38,952 bases of DNA from CAYJAY01 sp964368445 (GCA_964368445.1 CAYJAY010000023.1:1-38952), one strand, 5' to 3'; shown: positions 1-7,860, counted from the stretch's first letter. Program-made: numbers and translations. The notes: generated by a model not told the origin, from the letters alone.

Positions 1-1
1 A

Positions 2-388
2 AACTTTCGCCCAATGCTCGTAGCCTTTGCTTGTAGCTGTGCTACTGCCCTCATCCAACTTCGCCTGTATATCGACAAGTAGATTGACCGGTTTTTCTTG
101 ACGTTTTGTTTTTTGTGTCGTTGACTTTTTCTCTTTGTTAAGCGGTGCTTTGCCACATATAACCGCCCTTATCTCGTCTTCGGAATACCCCTCGCCGAGC
201 GAGCGAAGACGTATAAATTTCTTTTGCTCTAAGTTCTTAAAGGCAAGGTGTTTTCCGCTTTTAATCTCGTAGCCTGCCGATTGCATAAGCTGTAGAAAGC
301 GGTCAAAAGTTTCCGGCTTTTGGGTAAGTACACCGTCTATAACTCGGCGCAGTTTTTCCGAATGTGAGAGAGGTTTTTGCTCGCCATT
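2..388 (-). pseudogene. relaxase/mobilisation protein fragment (truncated)
   Basis: The minus strand is open for about 129 codons and runs off the left edge. The readable segments GEQKPLSHSEKLRRVID, QLMQSAGYEIKSGKHLAF, RLRSLGEGYSEDEIRAV and PVNLLVDIQAKL, then GYEHWAKV, match the middle part of MobA/VirD2-type relaxases of Clostridial integrative and mobilisable elements. These enzymes nick the transfer origin to start conjugal DNA transfer. The N-terminal catalytic part (Tyr and His-rich motif) is missing: relaxase-like sequence stops near 388, where an opposite-strand XRE gene fragment begins. No start codon or ribosome site supports expression. I read it as debris of an element that sat next to the tRNA-Leu gene. 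The family call is from recognition of the motif string; the truncation is seen directly. Confidence 0.7.
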
Positions 389-392
389 TAAT

Positions 393-638
393 ACCAATTT
401 TACGCAAAGCGAGCTTGCAAAAAAGCTTAACATTACTCGTTCAAGCGTAAACGCTTGGGAGATGGGTATTTCAGCTCCGTCTACACAATATATTGTTGAA
501 CTCGCCGAGATATTTAAAGTTTCAACAGATTTTATTTTAGGGGTGTCAAGCAAGCAAACAATAAACCTTGACCGACTAAATGACGAACAAATAAAAATCA
601 TTTACACACTTGTAGAATATTTTGATAGTCTGAATTAA
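393..638 (+). pseudogene. XRE-family (Cro/CI-type) regulator, 5'-truncated
   Basis: About 81 codons are open, beginning abruptly at NFTQSELAKKLNITRSSVNA and continuing WEMGIS, then QYIVELAEIFKVSTDFILGV, and ending at a TAA at 636-638. This is the helix-turn-helix core and following helix of a phage/ICE-type repressor. The usual first 10-15 residues are absent and no ATG, GTG or TTG lies in frame just upstream. The reading frame instead passes into antisense relaxase sequence. It is therefore most likely a dead gene left at a deletion or recombination junction near 389-392. Confidence 0.7.
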
Positions 639-657
639 AACAACTTTTGATAGACAG

Positions 658-718
658 AGTTAAAACAACCTACTTTGCAAAGTCCTTATCGGATACCACA
701 AAGTAGGTTGTTTTAACT
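658..718 (+). terminator. 20-bp perfect hairpin downstream of the XRE remnant
   Basis: The arm at 658-677 (AGTTAAAACAACCTACTTTG) is exactly complementary to 699-718, with a 21-nt loop. A T-rich stretch follows (T-runs to about 735). It could terminate transcripts from the left, but the stem is longer than a typical intrinsic terminator and the 10-nt end TTAAAACAAC is also present just upstream (635-644). A small transposon or MITE-like remnant is the alternative. Confidence 0.5.
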
Positions 719-915
719 GTTTCGTTTGTCTTTTTTGCTAACTATTTTTCTTTCCTATGCTCCGAGATAATCCTCTTATTTCTAACCGCTCTCGGTTTTG
801 AATTGTCTTTAACCTTGCGACCATTAGTGAAAAACTCTTCCTCCAAATAAAGCACAAATCCGAACCCATCACCAACAGGTATTATCTGTCGTGGTTGGTT
901 CGGATTATGTTTGTC
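719..915. other. non-coding stretch between hairpin and tRNA-Leu
   Basis: A minus-strand open frame crosses this stretch but runs straight through the tRNA gene and has no recognisable domain. I see no convincing gene. It may contain decayed mobile-element sequence. Confidence 0.4.
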
Positions 916-1002
916 TGGTGCCGCTGACCGGACTTGAACCGGTACGCTTTTAAGGGCGAGGGATTTTAAGTCCCTTGTGTCTGCCGATTCCACCACAGCG
1001 GC
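916..1002 (-). tRNA. tRNA-Leu (anticodon UAA)
   Basis: Read on the minus strand, the acceptor arm GCCGCUG pairs with CAGCGGC. The discriminator A and an encoded CCA lie at the 3' end (916-918 on the plus strand). The anticodon stem-loop GGGACTTAAAATCCCT presents UAA. A long variable arm (about 15 nt) is present, as expected for a type II leucine tRNA of 87 nt. It decodes UUA. The 3' end faces the relaxase/XRE debris, which is the usual side for tRNA-targeted integration. Confidence 0.95.
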
Positions 1003-1136
1003 AAAAGCGTACAAAAGCGTTTAAACTGATACCTCATTAATATACTACATTTAAAATAGTTTGTCAATCATTTAAACGCTTTTGAAAGTGGAAAGTGGAA
1101 TTAAAACGCAAAGTTTAATCATTGTCCAATTGGATG

Positions 1137-1886
1137 TTATAATTCACAATAAATCTTTGTAGCTTGATAGAAAAAGTTCATCATACCTTTTTCTAAATTT
1201 TCATAATAGCTTATAAATCTATCGTCTTGTGTGAAACTTTCCACTAAAGCAAGCTGGCTTTGTTTAGAATACAATCCGTCTGGCCAAGTCATAAGTAGAA
1301 GTTTTTTATGATTTTCGCAGGCGTGTTGTGCCTTGTCTGATGATGGATCATTAGTCTTGAAAGCTGTTAGCAAGCTATTATTTAATGTTTCGGTTGCGGT
1401 TTGTATATCTTGATAGCTTGCTTTTTTAAGTTTTTCAAAAGATTTGTTTATAACCTCGTCGCCATATTTTTCTCTCAACTCGTCGCCATACTTTGATTCG
1501 TTTTGGGCAATAAACTCCAAGCCGTTGAATTTCTCGTTGTTTGACATTTTAGTGCCTTCCTTCCTAGCGTTTATAGTTTGGGTGACATTTAAAATCATCT
1601 TTTCAAGCGAAATTTTTTTGGCAATCAATGTAGTTAAATGATTATTTAATGCCTCGTCTTGGTTAAAATCATTTGAAGATATAAGCGTCCTTATCTCTTC
1701 AAGCGGCAGACCCATTTCACGATAAAAAAGTATCATCTGCAGTTTATCAACTTCGTTATCGGTGTAAACACGATAGCCATTACTATCGATTTTGTTGGCT
1801 TTTAATAGATTGATCTCGTCATAGTATCTTAATGTTCTTGATGACACACCCGAGATTTTTGCTATTTCACTTGTTTTATAATGCAT
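1137..1886 (-). CDS. MerR-family regulator with TipAS-type effector domain
   Basis: A 249-residue transcriptional activator of the TipAL/Mta type. Residues 1-70 form the MerR winged helix (YKTSEIAKISGVSSRTLRYYDE). A dimerisation helix follows, and from about residue 115 there is a TipAS-like effector domain (NNEKFNGLEF, then YGDELREKYGDE). That domain in known members traps hydrophobic drugs and cyclic peptides. I start at the ATG at 1886, which sits 6 nt after AAAGGTG; a GTG three codons earlier overlaps that ribosome site. It is single-copy here with no obvious efflux pump beside it. Its promoter has the 19-bp spacer typical of MerR targets, so it probably activates itself. The ligand is unknown. 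Confidence 0.88.
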   Translation of the reverse strand: MHYKTSEIAKISGVSSRTLRYYDEINLLKANKIDSNGYRVYTDNEVDKLQMILFYREMGLPLEEIRTLISSNDFNQDEALNNHLTTLIAKKISLEKMILNVTQTINARKEGTKMSNNEKFNGLEFIAQNESKYGDELREKYGDEVINKSFEKLKKASYQDIQTATETLNNSLLTAFKTNDPSSDKAQHACENHKKLLLMTWPDGLYSKQSQLALVESFTQDDRFISYYENLEKGMMNFFYQATKIYCEL

Positions 1887-1906
1887 TTTTATCACCTTTA
1901 TCCACT

Positions 1907-1937
1907 AAGATACACTATTACGCAACGTTAATGTCAA
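1907..1937 (-). promoter_or_regulatory. MerR-type promoter with 19-bp spacer (autoregulated)
   Basis: On the minus strand TTGACA (1937-1932) and TATCTT (1912-1907) are separated by 19 bp. The spacer holds TTAACGTTGCGTAATAGTG, an imperfect dyad. Overlong spacers that need DNA untwisting are the hallmark of promoters activated by MerR proteins. The regulator starts 21 nt downstream. Confidence 0.75.
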
Positions 1938-2094
1938 TAGCTTTTATTAAAATATTTTATCATGTTTTTAATTATGCATCAATTTGCTTGTGGCCGCAAG
2001 AAATTGCTGTTAATCGGCAAACTACATCATCGGCATAAATAAAACAGCTTGGTTTTGTCAGTTGCTTTTTTCTTGGCTTTTTTTCGATAAACCA

Positions 2095-2123
2095 TTGACA
2101 ACAGAGCTTTAATATTATACAAT
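2095..2123 (+). promoter_or_regulatory. sigma-A promoter for the amidohydrolase-DUF819-racemase genes
   Basis: TTGACA at 2095-2100 and TACAAT at 2118-2123 are separated by 17 bp. This is a near-consensus vegetative promoter about 130 nt upstream of the first gene. Confidence 0.7.
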
Positions 2124-2253
2124 AGCATTACTGTTTCGCTTTAACATGCTAATTCGCTAACGCATGAGCGTGATAAATCAATAAAGAATATGTTGCAGAA
2201 TCGAGTATAAAACGATATCGGTGTTGGGTGTCATTAAAAAGGGGGCTTGTGAA

Positions 2254-3582
2254 ATGATGGATCTTGCGATTATTGGCGCAAGGGTGGTTGACCCCGAAAG
2301 CAATATGGATGAGATATTAAACATCGGAATAAAAGACGGGCTTGTAAACTGTATAACGAAAAATGCAGTTGATGCCATACGGTTTATCGACGCACAAAAT
2401 CTCGTTGCAACCCCTGCTTTTATAGATATACATACTCATGAAGATGTGCTGATAGAGGATAACAGCAAAATTGTTTTTCCAAAGCATACCGCTATTGCGG
2501 CGGCAAAGGGTGGGAACGCACTTATTGTAACAGGAAACTGTGGCATGAGCAACCTTCCCATGGGGGAATATTTAACCGCCTTGGAGCAACAAAATTTGCC
2601 GATTACCTGTTTAAGTATGGTTGGCAACGTGGCTCTTCGTAGCACTTTTGGCGTTTCAAACTACGAGGCGGCAGACGATAACCAAATAAACAAGATGGCG
2701 AAACTTGCGCAGACAGCCCTCGATGACGGAGCAGTTGGAATCTCTGCTGGGTTGCAATATGCCCCCGGAACATCTACAAAAGAATTTTTGGAACTTTGTA
2801 AGATAGCGGGCGACAACAAAAAGTTTATGTCGGTTCACATGAGATATGACTATCCCGAAAAAGCTATTGAAACGGTTCAAGAGGTAGTCTATGCTTCAAA
2901 AAAAACAGGCTGCCCGATACATATTTCTCATATCAGTGCCAACGTTTACGGAAACGATAACATCGCAAGGGCGGCACAGCTTATACAAAATTCCGGCTGT
3001 GACATAACCGCCGACGTCTATCCATACAACGCATGGGCGACAACGATTAAATCCGCCGTGTTTGACGAGGGCTTCGAAAACTTCAATTTCACGGCAAACG
3101 ACCTTGAAATTTTAACAGGACCACTAGTAAAGCAGTTTTGTGATGAAAAACTTTTTCAAAAACTTCGAAACGCTCCGCAAGATGTTTCGGTTGCTTGCCA
3201 CAACGCAATTCCAATCGAGGATGTTGAAAAGGCGCTTTGTTTAGAGTTTGCGATGCTTGGCAGCGACGCAGTTCTTAACAAGGACGAGAATGGCCACTAT
3301 CAAGGACACCCAAGGTCAAGCGGTTCGGCGATTAAATTTCTTGAAGAATTTGTGTTAAACAAAAAACTTATGTCGTTTAGCGAAGGAGTTAAAAAACTTA
3401 CTCTTCTCCCGGCAAACCGTTTGGGGCTTTCAGACTACGGACGAATCAAAGAGGGGTTGTCTGCAAGGATTTTGTTGCTTGACGTTTCAAAACTTCGCAA
3501 CATGTCAGAGTTTGGCCAAGATGTTTGCGCGACACCACCGCAAGGGATCGAATATATCATCAATGGTAACAAGGTTTTATAG
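2254..3582 (+). CDS. D-aminoacylase-like amidohydrolase (N-acyl-D-amino-acid deacylase family)
   Basis: A 442-residue metal-dependent amidohydrolase, expected to release D-amino acids from N-acyl-D-amino acids in the cytoplasm. Family marks are an N-terminal small beta domain with DLAIIGARVVDP, the metal motif DIHTHED near residue 60, and the metal Cys in TGNCGMS. Metal His residues follow in SVHMRYD and HISHIS, then GSDAVL (catalytic Asp), HPRSSGS, and a C-terminal return to the beta domain. I start at the ATG at 2254, 8 nt after AAAAAGGGGG; 2257 is equally possible. It is somewhat shorter than the roughly 480-residue characterised D-aminoacylases. The same-strand neighbours are a DUF819 membrane protein and a DapF-like racemase. 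The substrate cannot be read from sequence; a dihydroorotase-like or isoaspartyl role is less likely. Confidence 0.85.
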   Translation: MMDLAIIGARVVDPESNMDEILNIGIKDGLVNCITKNAVDAIRFIDAQNLVATPAFIDIHTHEDVLIEDNSKIVFPKHTAIAAAKGGNALIVTGNCGMSNLPMGEYLTALEQQNLPITCLSMVGNVALRSTFGVSNYEAADDNQINKMAKLAQTALDDGAVGISAGLQYAPGTSTKEFLELCKIAGDNKKFMSVHMRYDYPEKAIETVQEVVYASKKTGCPIHISHISANVYGNDNIARAAQLIQNSGCDITADVYPYNAWATTIKSAVFDEGFENFNFTANDLEILTGPLVKQFCDEKLFQKLRNAPQDVSVACHNAIPIEDVEKALCLEFAMLGSDAVLNKDENGHYQGHPRSSGSAIKFLEEFVLNKKLMSFSEGVKKLTLLPANRLGLSDYGRIKEGLSARILLLDVSKLRNMSEFGQDVCATPPQGIEYIINGNKVL

Positions 3583-3662
3583 TAATTGCAACGTAGTTTT
3601 GTATTATAAATTTGAAATGAAAAAATAAAAAGATATTGTATTTTAAGAAGGGAATTTTTGAA

Positions 3663-4850
3663 ATGGGAACTTTAATCAATCCGGAAAACTCATGGCTCGT
3701 TTGGATGGCGGTCATAATCATTGCGGCGCTTGCAATAGCAGGTGAGCAAAAAACAAAGATAGGCGGAAAGATAGGCGGGGTTACAATTGCTGTTTTTGGA
3801 GCTATGTTGCTTGCTAACATCAACGTTATTCCTTTTGCTTCTCAATCTGCTGTTTACGGAAGCATCGGTTCATACATTCTTCCGCTTTCGATTGCGATGA
3901 TGTTGTTTTCTTGTGACACAAAAAAAATCATCAAAGAATCGGGAAAACTGTTTTTCATCTTCCACATTGCCGCAATAGGAACTATTATCGGCGCGATAAT
4001 CATGGGCTTTGTGTTTAGCGGAACAGACGGCATAGACGGCATCGTTGCTATGGAGGTTGGCGCATTCATCGGAAGTTCGGCAAACCTTGTGGCGGCGGGC
4101 GAAGCATTTAACGCAGACGCTTCTTACATCGGCGCAATGTCGGTTGCGGCAAACCTTCTTGCAACCACTGTCATGGTCGTTATGAGCCAGATGAGCGACA
4201 CAAAATGGGTGCGCAAAAACTTTAACCACCCGTATATCGACGCGTTTGAACAAAATTCAAACGGCGACACCGGTTCGATTTCTGAACAGTATTGGAAACC
4301 AAAAAATATTTCTCTTCTTGGCATTGTGCTGACGTTTGCAACAGCTTTTGCAGTATGCGCGGTTTCAAGTGTTATCTCAAAATGGGTTGTAACGCTTGGT
4401 TTGCCCAACATTTTGACGCAGCTTTTTGGTTCTATCTATCTAGTAATAAGCACAATAACTTTGCTTTTGGTGTTCTTGTTCCCGAAATTCTTCAGCCGTT
4501 TAAGCGGAGCGCAAGAGTTCGGAACGTTTGGTATAATGATATTCCTCGTATATATCGGCGCAGGCGCAGATTTGAAACAGCTTGTTGAGGTAGGCCCGAC
4601 AATCTTCACATCAGTCATCTTTGTAGGTCTTTGCAACATCGCACTTCTTTGTATCGTTGCAAAGTTCGCAAAATGGAACTGGGAAGAGGTTGTCAACGCA
4701 GCGTTGGCTTCTATCGGAGGTCCCTCAACCGCCGCGGCAGTATCGATAAACAGAGGTTGGTCGGCTCTCGCCGTTCCCGGTTTGTTGGTTGGACTTTGGG
4801 GAATTGCTATCGGTAACTACCTTGCAATTATCATCGGAAACATATTCTAG
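3663..4850 (+). CDS. DUF819-family membrane protein (YjcL-like), putative transporter
   Basis: A 395-residue polytopic membrane protein, mostly hydrophobic, with about ten helices. It contains the family-typical segments LPLSIAMMLFSCD, GAFIGSSANLVA, GIMIFLVYIGAGADL and ASIGGPSTAAAVS. The last resembles the small-residue, helix-breaking motifs of secondary transporters. The biochemical role of DUF819 proteins is not established as far as I know. The start at 3663 follows AAGAAGGGA by about 8 nt; an upstream in-frame start lacks a ribosome site. It sits 80 nt after the amidohydrolase and just before a racemase, so uptake or export of an N-acyl or D-amino acid is my inference. Confidence 0.85.
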   Translation: MGTLINPENSWLVWMAVIIIAALAIAGEQKTKIGGKIGGVTIAVFGAMLLANINVIPFASQSAVYGSIGSYILPLSIAMMLFSCDTKKIIKESGKLFFIFHIAAIGTIIGAIIMGFVFSGTDGIDGIVAMEVGAFIGSSANLVAAGEAFNADASYIGAMSVAANLLATTVMVVMSQMSDTKWVRKNFNHPYIDAFEQNSNGDTGSISEQYWKPKNISLLGIVLTFATAFAVCAVSSVISKWVVTLGLPNILTQLFGSIYLVISTITLLLVFLFPKFFSRLSGAQEFGTFGIMIFLVYIGAGADLKQLVEVGPTIFTSVIFVGLCNIALLCIVAKFAKWNWEEVVNAALASIGGPSTAAAVSINRGWSALAVPGLLVGLWGIAIGNYLAIIIGNIF

Positions 4851-4881
4851 CTAAATTTTAAAACAATAAATTAAAAAAAAG

Positions 4882-4903
4882 GGGAGGGTTTCCACACCCT
4901 CCC
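4882..4903. terminator. GC-rich hairpin between the DUF819 and racemase genes
   Basis: GGGAGGGT (4882-4889) pairs with ACCCTCCC (4896-4903) around a 6-nt loop. Eight A precede it, giving a strong U-tract only on the minus strand. The plus-strand tail is weak, so on the coding strand it may only attenuate readthrough into the racemase gene. Confidence 0.55.
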
Positions 4904-4957
4904 GTTTCGATTGTTACAGTCAAACAACACAGCAAACTGAAATAAGGAATGTTAAAA

Positions 4958-5749
4958 ATGGTTTTAGATCTAGTCATTGCAAACCCTGCCGGAAACATAA
5001 CCGGTTTTGTGCTTAATCAAGACGTTAGCAAACAAGATTATGTTATGATTTCGGAAAAGATAATGTCGCGCCGAGATTTAAAGATTGAACAGGTGGGTTT
5101 TATAAACACCTGTCCAACAACAAAAACAGAGCGCATGGATATGATGGGTGGGGAATTTTGCGGAAACGCTACGAGAAGTTTTGGGCTGTATCTTGCAAAA
5201 AAACGTGGATTTTGCGGAAAAGGCTCGCTTTGTGTTGCGGTAAGCGGAATGAGCGGCGAGTTGGTAGTCGACTATGATGTTGACAACAAACTCTGTCAAA
5301 CCTCGATGCCGCTACCCACATCAATCGATTATATATCTATTGGGGATGTACAGTTTCCCGTCATCGTTTTTGAGGGGATAATTCATGTTGTTGCGGAAGG
5401 TGTTTCGATCGACAGAACGTTGTTTAATCGGATAAAACAAGCGTTGTCCGCAGAGTATCGGTTCGATGCAGTTGGGGTTATGTTTCTCGATAGTGAAAAA
5501 CTTTTTATCAACCCTGTTGTGCATGTTAAAGAAACAAATACAACGATTGACGAAGGCAGTTGCGGTTCGGGAAGTGTTGCTACGGCTATTTATCTTGCGC
5601 AAAAAAAACCCGATGGCATTTACAAGCTGGAAATTGCTCAACCGGGAGGAATCATTGAAGTCGTTGTCGAGATTTCCCAAAATTCTTGTGTCAACGCGAC
5701 AATGGGCGGACCGGTTGAAATTTTTGAGCCGATTGAGATTTTAATTTAA
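4958..5749 (+). CDS. DapF-like amino-acid racemase/epimerase (CntK-like)
   Basis: A 263-residue PLP-independent racemase of the diaminopimelate epimerase fold, made of two similar lobes. Both catalytic cysteines are present: the first in GGEFCGNATRSFG (about residue 66), the second in DEGSCGSGSVATA (about residue 203). The first motif has GGEFCGN in place of the MCGNG context of true DapF, which resembles histidine-racemase relatives such as CntK. It is therefore unlikely to be the lysine-pathway enzyme. The start at 4958 leaves 9 nt after AAGGA; the ATG at 4949 is only 1 nt from it. It is the last of three + strand genes, ending at a strong terminator. Together with the D-aminoacylase-like enzyme it suggests interconversion of free D- and L-amino acids. 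Confidence 0.85.
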   Translation: MVLDLVIANPAGNITGFVLNQDVSKQDYVMISEKIMSRRDLKIEQVGFINTCPTTKTERMDMMGGEFCGNATRSFGLYLAKKRGFCGKGSLCVAVSGMSGELVVDYDVDNKLCQTSMPLPTSIDYISIGDVQFPVIVFEGIIHVVAEGVSIDRTLFNRIKQALSAEYRFDAVGVMFLDSEKLFINPVVHVKETNTTIDEGSCGSGSVATAIYLAQKKPDGIYKLEIAQPGGIIEVVVEISQNSCVNATMGGPVEIFEPIEILI

Positions 5750-5766
5750 TGTTTATAGCTAAACAG

Positions 5767-5799
5767 AAAAAAACACTCGTGGTGAGCGAGTGTTTTTTT
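5767..5799. terminator. bidirectional intrinsic terminator
   Basis: A 13-bp stem (5767-5779 with 5787-5799) carries A-rich and T-rich flanks: AAACACTCG, 7-nt loop, CGAGTGTTTTTTT. It lies between the convergent racemase (+) and relQ (-) genes and can serve both. Confidence 0.85.
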
Positions 5800-5859
5800 G
5801 CACCTTGGGTAATTTTGATTTAGGTTTATAAAGGATGATTGTTTTTGTGCCCAAGGTGC
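5800..5859. repeat. 10-bp inverted repeat with 40-nt spacer
   Basis: GCACCTTGGG at 5800-5809 is exactly complementary to CCCAAGGTGC at 5850-5859. The right arm is followed by short CAAAGCG repeats. No function is assignable; it may be a secondary terminator or a decayed element end. Confidence 0.5.
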
Positions 5860-5884
5860 AAAGCGCAAAGCGCAAGGTGACAAT

Positions 5885-5944
5885 ATGAACAAATATTACA
5901 AAAGGGGAGAGACATTTGTATTGCCGCAAGCGGCATCTATATAA
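5885..5944 (+). CDS. possible 19-residue peptide, unrecognised
   Basis: An ATG at 5885 follows AAGGTGA by 5 nt and opens MNKYYKRGETFVLPQAASI before a TAA. It has no known relatives I can name. It lies behind the terminator of the racemase gene with no clear promoter and may be chance. Low confidence. Confidence 0.15.
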   Translation: MNKYYKRGETFVLPQAASI

Positions 5945-5980
5945 AACAAACTATGTTTGCTAATAAGGTAACGGCAGTTT

Positions 5981-6565
5981 TCATTCGTCTTCGATGATAT
6001 CCTTTAGGGTCTGCATTGATATGTCGCTTGACGCCATTTCGTCTGACAGGCGCTTAAGTTCAAACTTTATGAGACGTTGGTTTTTAACCTCTTTTTTATA
6101 TTTCATCTTGTGCTCAAGGCTTGCCCAACTGTCTTGAGAAATTGTTCTAAGTTGAATTTCTATCGGAATTTCGGAATTTTCCGTTTCAAGCATCAATATT
6201 ATATGATAGCTTCGATACCCATTTTCTTTCGGGTTTCTTATATAATCTTTGCTTTTAACGTGGGTGAAATTTTTATCGTCTTCTATTAAACTTGCGAGTT
6301 CGTAGACATCGCTTAAAAATCGACAGACTATGCGGACACCGACGATGTCGGTTAGGTTGGTCATTGCGCTTTCGGGAGAAACAGCAAGGTTAAGTCGTTT
6401 AAGCTTTTCGGTTGTGCTGTCTTTTGATTTAATTCTAACTTTAAAATGCTCGGCTTTTTCCTTAAACTCTTCCGTAAAGACCTGCTCGACTATATTTTTT
6501 GCATATGAAAGTTCGCTTAAATAATGTTCGTAGAAATCTTCGCTAATCGACAATTGCTGTCGCAT
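5981..6565 (-). CDS. relQ: RelQ-type small alarmone synthetase
   Basis: A 194-residue single-domain (p)ppGpp synthetase, expected to transfer pyrophosphate from ATP to GDP or GTP. The RelA_SpoT synthetase domain covers nearly the whole protein: TDIVGVRIVCRF (residues ~73-85), DYIRNPKENGYRSYH, then EIQLRTISQDSWASLEHKMK with the catalytic Glu and the RelQ-like WASLEH stretch. There is no hydrolase or TGS domain, so turnover must be done elsewhere. The ATG at 6565 is 8 nt after AGAGGTGG; a GTG four codons upstream overlaps that site. A -10 TATAAA and an OmpR-type direct-repeat box lie directly upstream. The same box precedes the neighbouring response regulator gene, suggesting control by that system. 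Confidence 0.9.
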   Translation of the reverse strand: MRQQLSISEDFYEHYLSELSYAKNIVEQVFTEEFKEKAEHFKVRIKSKDSTTEKLKRLNLAVSPESAMTNLTDIVGVRIVCRFLSDVYELASLIEDDKNFTHVKSKDYIRNPKENGYRSYHIILMLETENSEIPIEIQLRTISQDSWASLEHKMKYKKEVKNQRLIKFELKRLSDEMASSDISMQTLKDIIEDE

Positions 6566-6590
6566 TTTTTCGACCACCTCTTGTTTGATG

Positions 6591-6629
6591 TTTATAGTTT
6601 ACCATGCAAAACTTAAACATACTTTAAAA
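6591..6629 (-). promoter_or_regulatory. relQ promoter with OmpR-type direct-repeat box
   Basis: On the minus strand, TTTAAAGTATGTTTAAG lies within a 22-bp block at 6608-6629. It gives two TTTAA(A/G) hexamers with an 11-bp period, the usual layout for OmpR/PhoB-type regulators. TATAAA follows 11 bp later (6596-6591), 25 nt before the ribosome site and start. The identical 22 bp recur at 8695-8716. The box overlaps the 3' end of the kinase gene. Confidence 0.6.
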
Positions 6630-7826
6630 AATCACGGTAATTATAATTTCTTTTCCTGTTTTGCTTTCTGCCGAAATCGAACTTCCATGCATCTCGCAAA
6701 CTGCCTTGGCTATCGAAAGGCCAATCCCAAATCCTTTGGTATTGCTGTTTCGAGATTTGTCCTCCCGTTGAAAACGATCGAACCAGTGGTTGTGCTTGCC
6801 AATCGTCAGGTTTTCACACGCGTTTTCTATCGTGAACACCTTGCGATTACCTTTTAAGGCAAGACCAATTTTGATGTCGCTTTGATTTGGAGAATATTTA
6901 ACGGCGTTTTCTGTTAACACTTCAAATAGCTTTCTAACATAATCTTCTTGACCTGTAAACGTTACGTTGTTTTCTATCGTTGTTATAACGTTAAGATCGT
7001 TGTTTTTAAACGACGAAGAAAATTCGTTAATCGTTTCGTTTAACGCGTCGGACAGAGAAAAGTCAACTTTAAGGGCGTCTTTGTTTTGTTCGTCAAGTTT
7101 TGTAAGCGAAATAAGGTCTTCGACAAGAAGGTTTAACCGTTCGATTTGAGATTTAATGCTTTGTGTCCATTCGCTTTCGCCGCTGTCGATTTCGATTACA
7201 TCGTTGTCCGCCTTGATTATAGCAAGCGGTGTTTTAAATTCGTGGCTAACGTTGGTTATAAAACTTTTTTGCCTCTCGTAACTCTCAACAATTGGAGCTA
7301 CCGCTTTTTTTGAAAGTAGCGACGATAAAATATAGATTAGGATAGTCGCTATAAAGATAATTATACAGGAGTATTTTATAAAAACGCCGTGTAACGTTAA
7401 AAGTTGTTCTATGTCAAGAAAGATGTAGACAAACCCTTCGTCTAACCCAAGCTTGACATATCGGTAGTTTTCAATAATTCCGGTATTTGATCCGCTTTGG
7501 TTAACTATATCTGCGTATTCTACCGCTTGTTCAGACGAAACGGCGCTTATTTTGGTTGTGTCAACGTACATTGTGTTGCTTTGCTCGCTTGTTATTACAA
7601 CAAAATAACGTGTGGTGAAAGCCATTTCGCGAGAAAACCTATCGACAGGTTTAAAGTCTTCGCTTATCTTAAAATTGTTTTCGATAAGATAGTCTAAAAG
7701 CTCTTGCGATTCTACCGCCATGCCGGCGAAATTTGCAAAGTTTATAGCTACGCCTATCAACACCAAAACAACAAAGCTTATCGAAGTTGTAAGCATCACA
7801 AATTTTCGTTGTAGTTTTTTAAGCAT
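6624..7826 (-). CDS. sensor histidine kinase
   Basis: A 400-residue membrane kinase. Helix 1 is at about 10-35, an extracellular sensor region at about 36-145, and helix 2 at about 147-172. The dimerisation/phosphoacceptor helix carries SFITNVSHEFKTPLA (His near 195). The ATPase domain shows LTENAVKYSPN (N box) and GFGIGLSIAKAVCEMHG (G2 box). The G1 region reads TIENACENL instead of the DxGxG form, a variation common in Clostridial kinases. It lies 34 nt downstream of the response regulator gene and is co-transcribed with it. The signal is unknown. The ATG at 7826 has AAAGGA 14 nt upstream, which is a long spacing. Confidence 0.92.
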   Translation of the reverse strand: MLKKLQRKFVMLTTSISFVVLVLIGVAINFANFAGMAVESQELLDYLIENNFKISEDFKPVDRFSREMAFTTRYFVVITSEQSNTMYVDTTKISAVSSEQAVEYADIVNQSGSNTGIIENYRYVKLGLDEGFVYIFLDIEQLLTLHGVFIKYSCIIIFIATILIYILSSLLSKKAVAPIVESYERQKSFITNVSHEFKTPLAIIKADNDVIEIDSGESEWTQSIKSQIERLNLLVEDLISLTKLDEQNKDALKVDFSLSDALNETINEFSSSFKNNDLNVITTIENNVTFTGQEDYVRKLFEVLTENAVKYSPNQSDIKIGLALKGNRKVFTIENACENLTIGKHNHWFDRFQREDKSRNSNTKGFGIGLSIAKAVCEMHGSSISAESKTGKEIIITVIF

Positions 7827-7860
7827 CTATGTTACATTGTTCCTTTCTAAACGCTAAATT

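Larger units (their letters stand above)
1887..2253. other. intergenic region between the divergent MerR gene and the amidohydrolase gene
   Basis: It holds the MerR-type promoter on the left and a sigma-A-like promoter on the right. I found no coding sequence or clear terminator in the middle. Confidence 0.6.

Noticed and set aside
742..1014. 90-codon minus-strand open frame
   Set aside because: It reads through the whole tRNA-Leu gene and has no ribosome site or recognisable domain.
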